A DNA stretch of 5,645 nt, from assembly GCA_015494335.1 (NCBI GenBank), contig WGBK01000363.1:1-5645 (forward strand), in the 5' to 3' direction. How positions within the stretch are numbered: the first letter of the stretch is position 1; each line of letters begins with the position of its first letter. The notes under the pieces were generated by a model. The model did not search any database, had not been told where the DNA came from, and saw nothing but the letters and a program-made list of their open reading frames with translations. A program made the translations under genes and the position numbers. Of the stretch, positions 1 through 4,723 are shown piece by piece. Source of the DNA: Gammaproteobacteria bacterium (lineage in GTDB: Bacteria > Pseudomonadota > Gammaproteobacteria > GCA-001735895).

Positions 1-53
1 AAACAAATTTGCCATCTAGATCGGCAACGGCGGTCAGACCTTGATCATGCGTG

Positions 54-161
54 TCAAGATTTTGCAGCTTCAATATAACCTGCAGAAAGCCGTCGCAGGG
101 TTTCGTCCAGCTTGCGCCATTCCTTCAATGCCCGCCGGTCGAAGGCCAATTCATAGGTCAC
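54..161 (-). pseudogene. relE: RelE-family toxin, truncated remnant
   Basis: The frame opens at a GTG inside the last codons of relB (11-nt overlap, typical of relBE pairs) and encodes only 35 residues before a TGA. The first 23 or so (VTYELAFDRRALKEWRKLDE, then TLR) match the N-terminus of RelE, whose E. coli member begins almost the same way around FDERALKEWRKL. After that the similarity stops abruptly and the rest (LSAGYIEAAKS) is unrelated to RelE as I know it. RelE is normally about 95 residues and cleaves mRNA in the ribosomal A site. Its catalytic Lys/Arg/Tyr residues lie in the central and C-terminal part, all absent here, so the product cannot be an active toxin. Neither of the other two frames restores RelE-like sequence after the break, so a simple one-base frameshift does not explain it; a deletion or recombination junction is more likely. 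Confidence 0.75.
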
Positions 162-390
162 TCAGTGATACCTTGACCGGCTGCGGATCCTCGAGACGCT
201 CTTTCAAATGCTCCAGCAACTCGGCATCTTCCTCGTTGAGCAACACCTGGCGGAAGGGCAGCTTCCCGTTTTCAGCCACATATTCCAGTGTCTGTCGCAA
301 AAGCTCGGAGGGTGTAATGCCCAGCTCCCTGAGCACTTCGTAGGAACGTAGCTTGATGTCCTCGTCGATGCGAAAATTGATTGTGCTCAT
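151..390 (-). CDS. relB: RelB-type antitoxin
   Basis: This 79-residue protein has the same length as E. coli RelB and resembles it along its whole length. Residues 1-45 form a ribbon-helix-helix DNA-binding region (INFRIDEDIKLRSYEVL, then the turn LGITPSELLRQTLEY). Residues 48-79 are the acidic, charged tail (LNEEDAELLEHLKERL, then PVKVSLSDL) that in RelB wraps around and neutralises RelE. In the family the antitoxin also represses its own operon, more strongly with toxin bound. The ATG at 390 is preceded by GAGAAGG with very short spacing and is the only plausible start. The promoter and operator just upstream look intact, but the toxin frame behind it is truncated. The gene is therefore probably an orphan antitoxin: it may still bind its operator or neutralise a RelE encoded elsewhere. 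The local sequence is more AT-rich than the flanking core genes, which fits horizontal acquisition. Confidence 0.9.
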   Translation of the reverse strand: MSTINFRIDEDIKLRSYEVLRELGITPSELLRQTLEYVAENGKLPFRQVLLNEEDAELLEHLKERLEDPQPVKVSLSDL

Positions 391-397
391 GGCCTTC

Positions 398-421
398 TCG
401 TAGTTACAAATGTAATTACAA
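398..421 (-). promoter_or_regulatory. Candidate RelB operator of alternating hexads
   Basis: On the plus strand three hexads lie head to tail without gaps, TTACAA (404-409), ATGTAA (410-415) and TTACAA (416-421), alternating in orientation. A weaker fourth, TCGTAG, occupies 398-403 in the expected opposite orientation. The core TGTAATTACA (411-420) is a perfect palindrome. From memory, E. coli relO is likewise built of four adjacent TTGTAA-like hexads bound by two RelB dimers. The array covers the predicted transcription start and touches the -10 box, as an autorepressor site should. The pattern is visible directly; binding by this RelB is inferred. Confidence 0.65.
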
Positions 422-449
422 TACTACGTCCAGAGGGGCCTGGCTTCAA
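421..449 (-). promoter_or_regulatory. Predicted sigma-70-type promoter of relB
   Basis: Read on the minus strand, TTGAAG (444-449) and TAGTAT (421-426) are separated by exactly 17 bp and each matches the sigma-70 consensus at four of six positions. Transcription would start near 413-415, inside the hexad operator and about 25 nt upstream of the relB ATG. The -35 box lies within the inverted repeat that follows rnd, so readthrough from rnd and this promoter may influence each other. Confidence 0.5.
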
Positions 450-458
450 GCCGAAGCC
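442..458 (-). terminator. Weak stem-loop after rnd
   Basis: About 10 nt beyond the rnd stop codon, the minus strand can form a 6-bp stem GGCTTC/GAAGCC around a 5-nt loop. No T-run follows it, so it lacks the second half of an intrinsic terminator. It could slow or partly end rnd transcription, or protect the mRNA 3' end. It could also be chance. It overlaps the -35 box assigned to relB. Confidence 0.25.
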
Positions 459-467
459 CCGGGCACA

Positions 468-1616
468 TCAGCTCCTCTCAATCACCAGCCTCCCGTCCAC
501 AGAGCGCAGGCAGGTTTCGCCATCGAGAAACGCCTGCAGCTGGCGGCCGAGCATCTCGTGGCGCCAGCCCTGCATCAGCTTGCTTTCGCCCTGCCCGGTG
601 ATCAGGGCGTCGATGTCTTTCTTGCCGGCCACCGAGGCGAGGGCGATATCGTTTTCGGCGGCGATCAGCCGGGCGATGGCCATCAGGCTGTCGGCCAGGG
701 CCTGCTGGTTGTCGTTGAGCTTGCTGAACTTCGGTTGCCTGGGCCAGTCGGCGCGATCGATCTGCGCCGCCTGGTCGAGCACCCGCAGCAGGTCGTCGCC
801 GGTCTTGCGGATGAAATCGCTGCCGAGGTTGCCGATCTGCTGCAGGTCGCGGTGGCTTTTCGGGCGGAAACGGGCGATATCCACGATATCCTCGTCCTTG
901 AGAATCCAGCGCCGCGGACGATCCCTTTCGCGCGCCCGCTGCTCGCGCCAGCGGCACAGCTGGTCCGCATTGTTGAGGGCCTCGCCCTTGAGGCGCTGTA
1001 CCCCCTTGAGGCGTTTCCACAGCTCGGCATCGTTCTGCTCGAAGGCCGAGGCATCGGTGATGCGGCGGAAATCGGCTTCCACCCAGGACAGACGGCCGCG
1101 TTTTTCCAGCTCGTCGCGCAGGCGATGGTAGATCTCGATCAGATAGCGCACATCGTCCATGGCATAGTCCAGTTCGCCCTCGGAGAGGGGGCGTTTGGCC
1201 CAGTTGGCGCGGGTGTATTTCTTGTCGAGCTGCACACCACAGACCTGCTTGACCAGGTCCGCATAGCCGATCTGGTTGGCGTAGCCGAGCACCGCGGCGG
1301 CAATCTGGGTGTCGAACAGGGGGCGCGGGATGGCGCCAAAGACATGGTGGAACAGCTCCAGATCCTGCCCCGAGGCGTGCAGGATCTTGACCATGTCGGG
1401 GTTCTCGAACAGCTCCACCAGCGGCGAGAAATCCTTCACCGCGAGGGGGTCGATGCAGGCCTGACGGCTTTCGGTGGCGATCTGGATCAAGGCCAGCAGC
1501 GGGTAATAGGTCTTTTCGCGCACGAATTCGGTATCCAGGGCGCAGCTCTTGTCGTTGCGCACGGAGGCGCAGAAGTCACGCAGGCCCTCGTCGCTGTCGA
1601 TGTAGTCGAAATCCAA
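468..1616 (-). CDS. rnd: Ribonuclease D
   Basis: This 382-residue protein is close to E. coli RNase D (375 aa), a 3'-5' exoribonuclease that trims precursor tRNAs and other small stable RNAs in the cytoplasm. The DEDDy exonuclease domain spans roughly residues 1-175, and all five catalytic residues are present: D28 and E30 (LDTEF), D85 (ASGQDLELF), Y151 and D155 (DYAMDDVRYL). They fall at the same residue numbers as I recall for the E. coli enzyme. An HRDC domain follows at about 195-275 (AELWKRLKGVQRLKGEAL, then ILKDEDIVDIAR), and the C-terminal part resembles the second HRDC-like domain. The start is TTG at 1616, supported by GAGGAA six nt upstream and by alignment of the N-terminus to the family. 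The gene lies 76 bp behind mreD on the same strand and may be cotranscribed with it; no convincing promoter is visible in the spacer. Confidence 0.96.
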   Translation of the reverse strand: MDFDYIDSDEGLRDFCASVRNDKSCALDTEFVREKTYYPLLALIQIATESRQACIDPLAVKDFSPLVELFENPDMVKILHASGQDLELFHHVFGAIPRPLFDTQIAAAVLGYANQIGYADLVKQVCGVQLDKKYTRANWAKRPLSEGELDYAMDDVRYLIEIYHRLRDELEKRGRLSWVEADFRRITDASAFEQNDAELWKRLKGVQRLKGEALNNADQLCRWREQRARERDRPRRWILKDEDIVDIARFRPKSHRDLQQIGNLGSDFIRKTGDDLLRVLDQAAQIDRADWPRQPKFSKLNDNQQALADSLMAIARLIAAENDIALASVAGKKDIDALITGQGESKLMQGWRHEMLGRQLQAFLDGETCLRSVDGRLVIERS

Positions 1617-1628
1617 GATTATTTCCTC
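1617..1628 (-). promoter_or_regulatory. Ribosome binding site fixing the rnd TTG start
   Basis: On the minus strand GAGGAA (1623-1628) lies six nt before the TTG at 1616. No in-frame ATG or GTG gives a full-length RNase D N-terminus, so this Shine-Dalgarno sequence supports TTG as the start. TTG initiation usually lowers expression, which suits an RNA-processing enzyme needed in small amounts. Confidence 0.7.
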
Positions 1629-1637
1629 GATGGGTTT

Positions 1638-1698
1638 GGGGTCAGGCGCAATGCCATTCGCTTAAAACAATTTCCTTTGTCTCGGCCCGGGGTCAGGC
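1638..1698. repeat. Repeated 10-mer spanning the mreD-rnd spacer
   Basis: GGGGTCAGGC occurs at 1638-1647 and again at 1689-1698, 51 bp apart and in the same orientation. The second copy covers the mreD stop codon. Between them lies the imperfect dyad GCGcAATG-c-CATTCGC (1646-1661) and an AT-rich stretch unlike the flanking genes. This looks like a small intergenic repeat unit with part of a second copy, similar in style to REP/RAYT-associated or MITE-like elements. That reading is an inference; only the direct repeat and dyad are seen. Confidence 0.4.
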
Positions 1699-2172
1699 AA
1701 GATGGACGCGCCTGCGCAGATGCCGCAGCAGCAGGAAGATCCACGGCCACAGGAACATGCCAATCAGCGGCGCGCCGAGATAGGCGGAAAACGGGGGCTG
1801 GCGACCGATCATGCCTTCCACCATCAGCACCAGTCCCTGGTCGAGCAGCAACAGCACGAACACGTACAGCGCCTGGTGCGGCAGCGACATCACGCGAATG
1901 CGCTGATGCACGTTGAGATTGATGAACAGGATCACCACCAGCGCCAGGGCGTGCTGACCGAGCAGGCTGGCGGTGGTCACATCGACGAACAGGCCGCAGA
2001 CGAAGGCCACCCACAGACCGATGCGGGTCGGCAGGGCCAGGCTCCAGTAGATCAGCGTCAGGGCCACGAAATCGGGGCGATACAGCGCCGCCCAGTCCGG
2101 CAGCGGAAGCATCATCAGCATCAGGCTGACAGCCAGGGACAACAGGATGATCAGCAGACCGAGCGGATTCAT
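1693..2172 (-). CDS. mreD: Rod shape-determining membrane protein MreD
   Basis: This 159-residue, very hydrophobic protein compares with about 162 aa in E. coli. It has roughly five membrane segments, near residues 4-23, 33-48, 52-88 (probably two), 100-120 and 131-149, and ends in a basic tail (RHLRRRVHLA) expected on the cytoplasmic side. The motifs RPDFVALTLIYW and GLFVDVTTASLLGQHAL are typical of MreD. It works with MreC in the inner membrane as part of the elongasome that steers lateral peptidoglycan synthesis. The ATG overlaps the mreC stop by four nt (ATGA), and AAGGAA eight nt upstream provides a ribosome binding site, so mreC and mreD are translationally coupled. The stop codon lies inside a repeated 10-mer shared with the spacer. 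Confidence 0.94.
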   Translation of the reverse strand: MNPLGLLIILLSLAVSLMLMMLPLPDWAALYRPDFVALTLIYWSLALPTRIGLWVAFVCGLFVDVTTASLLGQHALALVVILFINLNVHQRIRVMSLPHQALYVFVLLLLDQGLVLMVEGMIGRQPPFSAYLGAPLIGMFLWPWIFLLLRHLRRRVHLA

Positions 2173-3080
2173 GACTGCGGTTCCTTGTGCGGCTCGGTCT
2201 CATCCTCGGAGCCGGGGGCCGGGGCCGAGCCCTCGCGCGGCTGTTCAGACGGCAGGGGCGCGACCGGGGTCTTGATCACCAGTACCTCGCGGCTGCGGTC
2301 CAGTCGTGCCCGCGGCCGCGCAATCGCCGATTTGAAGCCCTGGGTCTTGTCGAGGCGGACCGAAACAATGGTCGCCACCGGGTAGCCGGCCGGGAAACGG
2401 CCGCCGAGACCGGAACTGACCAGTTCGTCCCCCGGTTCGATATCCGCGGTGGCGGGCAGGAAGCGCAGCTCCAGCTCGTCGGTGCTGCCGTTGCCGAAGG
2501 CCACGCTGCGCGCCCCGCCGCGCACGAACTGCACCGGGATCGCATGCTCCGGATCGGAGATCAGCTTGACCGTCGCCGTGTTCGGCGTGACATGGATGAT
2601 CTGCCCCATGATGCCATAGTCGTCGATCACCGCCTGCCCCTCGCGCAGGTCGTCGAGGCTGCCCTTGTTGAGCAGGATCAGCTGGCGGTAGGGGTTCTGG
2701 TCCACTTCCAGCAGTTCGGCCACGATCACCGTATCGGCCACCTTGCGTGCCGAGCCGAGCAGGCTGCGCAAGCGCGCATTCTCCGCCGACAGCACCGCCA
2801 TCTTCTGCAGTCGCGCGTTGAGCAGCCGCTCGCGGTCGCGCAGGTTTTCGTTCTCGAGGATCAGTGCCTCCTGGGCGCGGAACCACTGCAGCACCCAGTT
2901 GCCGGCCTGGGGCGGCAGGTTGATGAGCTGACGCAGCGGGGAAATCAGCACCGAGATGCCGACGCGCAGGGGTTCGAGGTTGCGCGAGCGGTGGTCGATG
3001 AACATCAGGCTGACCGCGATGAACACGAACAGCACCACCGGCAGCAGCGTGCCCCGGGCGGGTTGGAAGATGTTCTTCAT
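2169..3080 (-). CDS. mreC: Rod shape-determining protein MreC
   Basis: This 303-residue protein has the MreC architecture: a short cytoplasmic N-terminus, one membrane anchor at about residues 11-28 (TLLPVVLFVFIAVSLMFI), a coiled coil at about 66-110 (AQEALILENENLRDRERLL onward), then a periplasmic beta-domain. Family motifs include ILLNKGSLDDLREGQAVI, GIMGQI and the conserved VSSGLGGRFPAGYPVATI (221-238). MreC is the periplasmic scaffold that contacts PBP2/RodA and links them to MreB and MreD. Residues 272-303 form a Pro/Glu-rich low-complexity tail, which varies between lineages. The ATG at 3080 has no clear Shine-Dalgarno sequence and follows a 73-nt spacer after mreB with a GC-rich hairpin, which may keep MreC below MreB. 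The stop overlaps the mreD start. Confidence 0.96.
   Translation of the reverse strand: MKNIFQPARGTLLPVVLFVFIAVSLMFIDHRSRNLEPLRVGISVLISPLRQLINLPPQAGNWVLQWFRAQEALILENENLRDRERLLNARLQKMAVLSAENARLRSLLGSARKVADTVIVAELLEVDQNPYRQLILLNKGSLDDLREGQAVIDDYGIMGQIIHVTPNTATVKLISDPEHAIPVQFVRGGARSVAFGNGSTDELELRFLPATADIEPGDELVSSGLGGRFPAGYPVATIVSVRLDKTQGFKSAIARPRARLDRSREVLVIKTPVAPLPSEQPREGSAPAPGSEDETEPHKEPQS
2173..2186 (-). promoter_or_regulatory. Ribosome binding site of mreD within mreC
   Basis: AAGGAA (2181-2186 read on the minus strand) lies eight nt before the mreD ATG and inside the last codons of mreC. With the four-nt ATGA overlap it explains how mreD is translated from the same message and supports the chosen mreD start. 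Confidence 0.6.
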
Positions 3081-3095
3081 CGGGCGTGCGGCGGG

Positions 3096-3110
3096 GCGGC
3101 AAGGCGCCGC
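3096..3110 (-). other. GC-rich hairpin in the mreB-mreC spacer
   Basis: The minus strand can form GCGGC-N5-GCCGC 16 nt upstream of the mreC ATG, inside a very GC-rich 73-nt spacer (3081-3153). No T-run follows, so it is not an intrinsic terminator. It could protect the mreB 3' end or restrict ribosome access to mreC, but the base composition alone makes such a hairpin likely by chance. Confidence 0.25.
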
Positions 3111-3153
3111 GGCGGGCGCTCAGACGGGATGCATTCGCCCCGGCATGCGGCCA

Positions 3154-4200
3154 TTATTCAACCGCGAGGAAATCCGATCCGTGCTCGTCGATCATTTCCA
3201 GCACCCGGCCGCCGCCGCGGGCCACGCAGGTCAGCGGATCCTCGGCGATGATCACCGGCAGGCCGGTCTCTTCCATGATCAGGCGATCGAGATCGCGCAG
3301 CAGGGCACCGCCGCCGGTGAGCACGATGCCGCGCTCGGCGATGTCGGCACCGAGTTCCGGCGGGGTCTGCTCGAGGGCGTTCTTGACCGCGCTGACGATG
3401 CCGTAGAGCGGGTCCTGCAGCGCCTCGAGGATCTCGTTGCTGTTGAGGGTGAAGCTGCGCGGCACGCCCTCGGACAGGTTGCGGCCCTTGACCTCCAGTT
3501 CCAGCAGGTCCTCGCCCGGATAGGCGGCGGCGATCTCGACCTTGATGCGCTCGGCCGTGGCCTCGCCGATGAGGATGCCGTAGTTGCGGCGCACATAATT
3601 GGTGATCGCCTCGTCGAAGCGGTCGCCGCCGATGCGCACGGATGCGGAATAGACGATGCCGTTGAGGGACATCACCGCTACCTCGGAGGTGCCGCCGCCG
3701 ATATCCAGCACCATCGAGCCCTGGGGCTCGTCCACCGGCATGCCGGCGCCAATGGCCGCAGCCATCGGTTCCTCGATCAGGTAGACCTTGCGCGCGCCGG
3801 CGCCGACGGCGGATTCGCGGATCGCGCGCCGCTCCACCTGGGTGGCGCCGCAGGGCACGCAGATCAGCACCCGCGGGCTGGGACGGAACAGCTGGTTCTC
3901 GTGCACCTTGCGGATGAAGTGCTGCAGCATCTTCTCGGTGTAGGTGAAGTCGGCGATCACGCCGTCCTTCATCGGGCGGATGGCGGTGATGTTCTCCGGC
4001 GTGCGGCCCAGCATCTTCTTCGCGTCGGCGCCCACGGCTTCGACGGATTTGGGTCCGCCCGGCCCGCGATCCTGGCGTATCGCCACCACCGACGGCTCGT
4101 TGAGTACAATGCCCTGCCCGCGGGAATAGATCAGGGTGTTGGCTGTCCCGAGGTCGATGGACAGGTCATTGGAGAGCAGTCCGCGTATCGCTGAAAACAT
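3154..4200 (-). CDS. mreB: Rod shape-determining actin homologue MreB
   Basis: This 348-residue protein (E. coli MreB has 347) keeps all actin-fold nucleotide motifs: phosphate 1 at about 12-25 (DLSIDLGTANTLIY), connect-1/catalytic region IEEPMAAAIGAG (142-153) with the Glu pair E143/E144, phosphate 2 at 163-176 (MVLDIGGGTSEVAV) and the adenosine motif GIVLTGGGALLRDLD (291-305). MreB polymerises with ATP into antiparallel double filaments on the inner membrane and positions the MreC-MreD-RodA-PBP2 machinery that builds the lateral wall. The N-terminal residues MFSAIRGLLS suit the amphipathic membrane-targeting segment of Gram-negative MreB. The ATG at 4200 aligns with the family start, although only a weak AGG lies upstream. 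It is the first gene of mreBCD and divides a divergent promoter region with gatC. No substitution in a key residue is evident. Confidence 0.98.
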   Translation of the reverse strand: MFSAIRGLLSNDLSIDLGTANTLIYSRGQGIVLNEPSVVAIRQDRGPGGPKSVEAVGADAKKMLGRTPENITAIRPMKDGVIADFTYTEKMLQHFIRKVHENQLFRPSPRVLICVPCGATQVERRAIRESAVGAGARKVYLIEEPMAAAIGAGMPVDEPQGSMVLDIGGGTSEVAVMSLNGIVYSASVRIGGDRFDEAITNYVRRNYGILIGEATAERIKVEIAAAYPGEDLLELEVKGRNLSEGVPRSFTLNSNEILEALQDPLYGIVSAVKNALEQTPPELGADIAERGIVLTGGGALLRDLDRLIMEETGLPVIIAEDPLTCVARGGGRVLEMIDEHGSDFLAVE

Positions 4201-4266
4201 GGATGAATGGTACCTGTGAAGTGATTTTGCGTGGCCGGGAATGCTGGCGCGGGAAAAGTTGCGCGT

Positions 4267-4295
4267 ACTCTAGCAATCGCCTCTGTCGAGGGCAA
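4267..4295 (-). promoter_or_regulatory. Predicted promoter of mreBCD
   Basis: On the minus strand TTGCCC (4290-4295) and TAGAGT (4267-4272) are 17 bp apart; each matches the sigma-70 consensus at four of six positions, and a TG one base before the -10 box makes it an extended -10. Transcription would begin near 4260, giving a leader of about 60 nt before the mreB ATG. It is the best-scoring candidate found by eye in the divergent region. Confidence 0.45.
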
Positions 4296-4319
4296 GCGGG
4301 GAAGCCGGCTTTTTCCCGC
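4296..4319. other. Imperfect dyad in the mreB-gatC divergent region
   Basis: GCGGG (4296-4300) pairs with CCCGC (4315-4319) around the perfect palindrome AAGCCGGCTT (4302-4311). It abuts the proposed mreB -35 box and lies just upstream of the proposed gatC -35 box, where a shared regulator could bind. It may also be incidental. No known regulator site is recognised. Confidence 0.3.
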
Positions 4320-4326
4320 TGTGGCC

Positions 4327-4355
4327 TTATCCGCAAGCGCTTTCTGTGGTAAGTT
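4327..4355 (+). promoter_or_regulatory. Tentative promoter of gatCA
   Basis: TTATCC (4327-4332) and TAAGTT (4350-4355) are spaced by 17 bp, with TG one base before the -10 box. Each hexamer matches the consensus at only three of six positions, so this is weaker than the mreB candidate. Transcription would start near 4362, about 58 nt before gatC. The palindrome AAGCGCTT lies in the spacer. Confidence 0.3.
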
Positions 4356-4419
4356 TGCGCCCCTTTCCGGCGACCGTACGGAAGCCCTTCGTTTGCCGCA
4401 ACCAGTCACGAGCCAGCCC

Positions 4420-4707
4420 ATGAGCCTGAAGACCGAAGAAGTCACCGCCATCGCGCATCTCGCGCGTCTCGGCATCCGCGACGAGGATGTCGAATCCTAC
4501 GCCCGCGACCTGTCGCGCATCCTCGACCTGGTGGCCGAGATGAACCGGGTCGATACCGAAGGCGTCGCGCCCATGGCCCACCCGATGGACGCGGCCCAGC
4601 GCCTGCGCCCGGACCGGGTCACCGAAACCAACCAGCGCGAGAAGTTCCAGGCCATCGCCCCCGATGTCGAGGCCGGACTCTACCGCGTACCCAAAGTCAT
4701 CGAATAG
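4420..4707 (+). CDS. gatC: Asp/Glu-tRNA amidotransferase subunit C
   Basis: This 95-residue protein is of normal GatC length and shows the family pattern: VTAIAHLARLGI near the N-terminus, ILDLVAEMNRVDTEGVAPMAHP in the middle (about 34-55), LRPDRVTE (62-69), and the ending APDVEAGLYRVPKVIE. GatC is the small belt subunit that wraps around GatA and GatB and stabilises the GatCAB complex, which amidates Glu-tRNA(Gln) and/or Asp-tRNA(Asn) in the cytoplasm. The frame is open upstream to an ATG at 4231, but the family N-terminus aligns with the ATG at 4420 and the extra residues would run through the promoter region. The Shine-Dalgarno sequence is poor (GAG about 7 nt upstream). gatA follows after a short gap, so the genes form one operon. 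Confidence 0.95.
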   Translation: MSLKTEEVTAIAHLARLGIRDEDVESYARDLSRILDLVAEMNRVDTEGVAPMAHPMDAAQRLRPDRVTETNQREKFQAIAPDVEAGLYRVPKVIE

Positions 4708-4723
4708 GGGTCATCGAACCGGA

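Noticed and set aside
41..343. A 100-codon plus-strand frame antisense to relB and relE
   Set aside because: It has Ser/Arg-rich composition and no recognisable motif, and lies opposite a clear RelB.
381..1916. A 511-codon open frame on the plus strand
   Set aside because: It lies antisense to rnd, whose catalytic motifs are all intact, and its translation is low-complexity with no recognisable domain. Long antisense frames are common in GC-rich genes.
1619..2203. A 194-codon minus-strand frame overlapping mreD
   Set aside because: It is in a different frame from mreD, which has proper membrane segments, an RBS and coupling to mreC. The only interest is that its end translates the repeat-like spacer.
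2187..3251. A 354-codon plus-strand frame antisense to mreC
   Set aside because: It has no motif or domain, and composition typical of a shadow frame; MreC is well supported opposite it.
2956..4194. A 412-codon open frame on the plus strand antisense to mreB
   Set aside because: The His/Ala/Gly/Asp-rich translation is the usual mirror of a GC-rich gene. MreB on the other strand is certain.
4231..4419. N-terminal extension of gatC to an upstream ATG
   Set aside because: GatC proteins start at the position of the ATG at 4420, and the extension runs through the promoter and dyad region with no family similarity.
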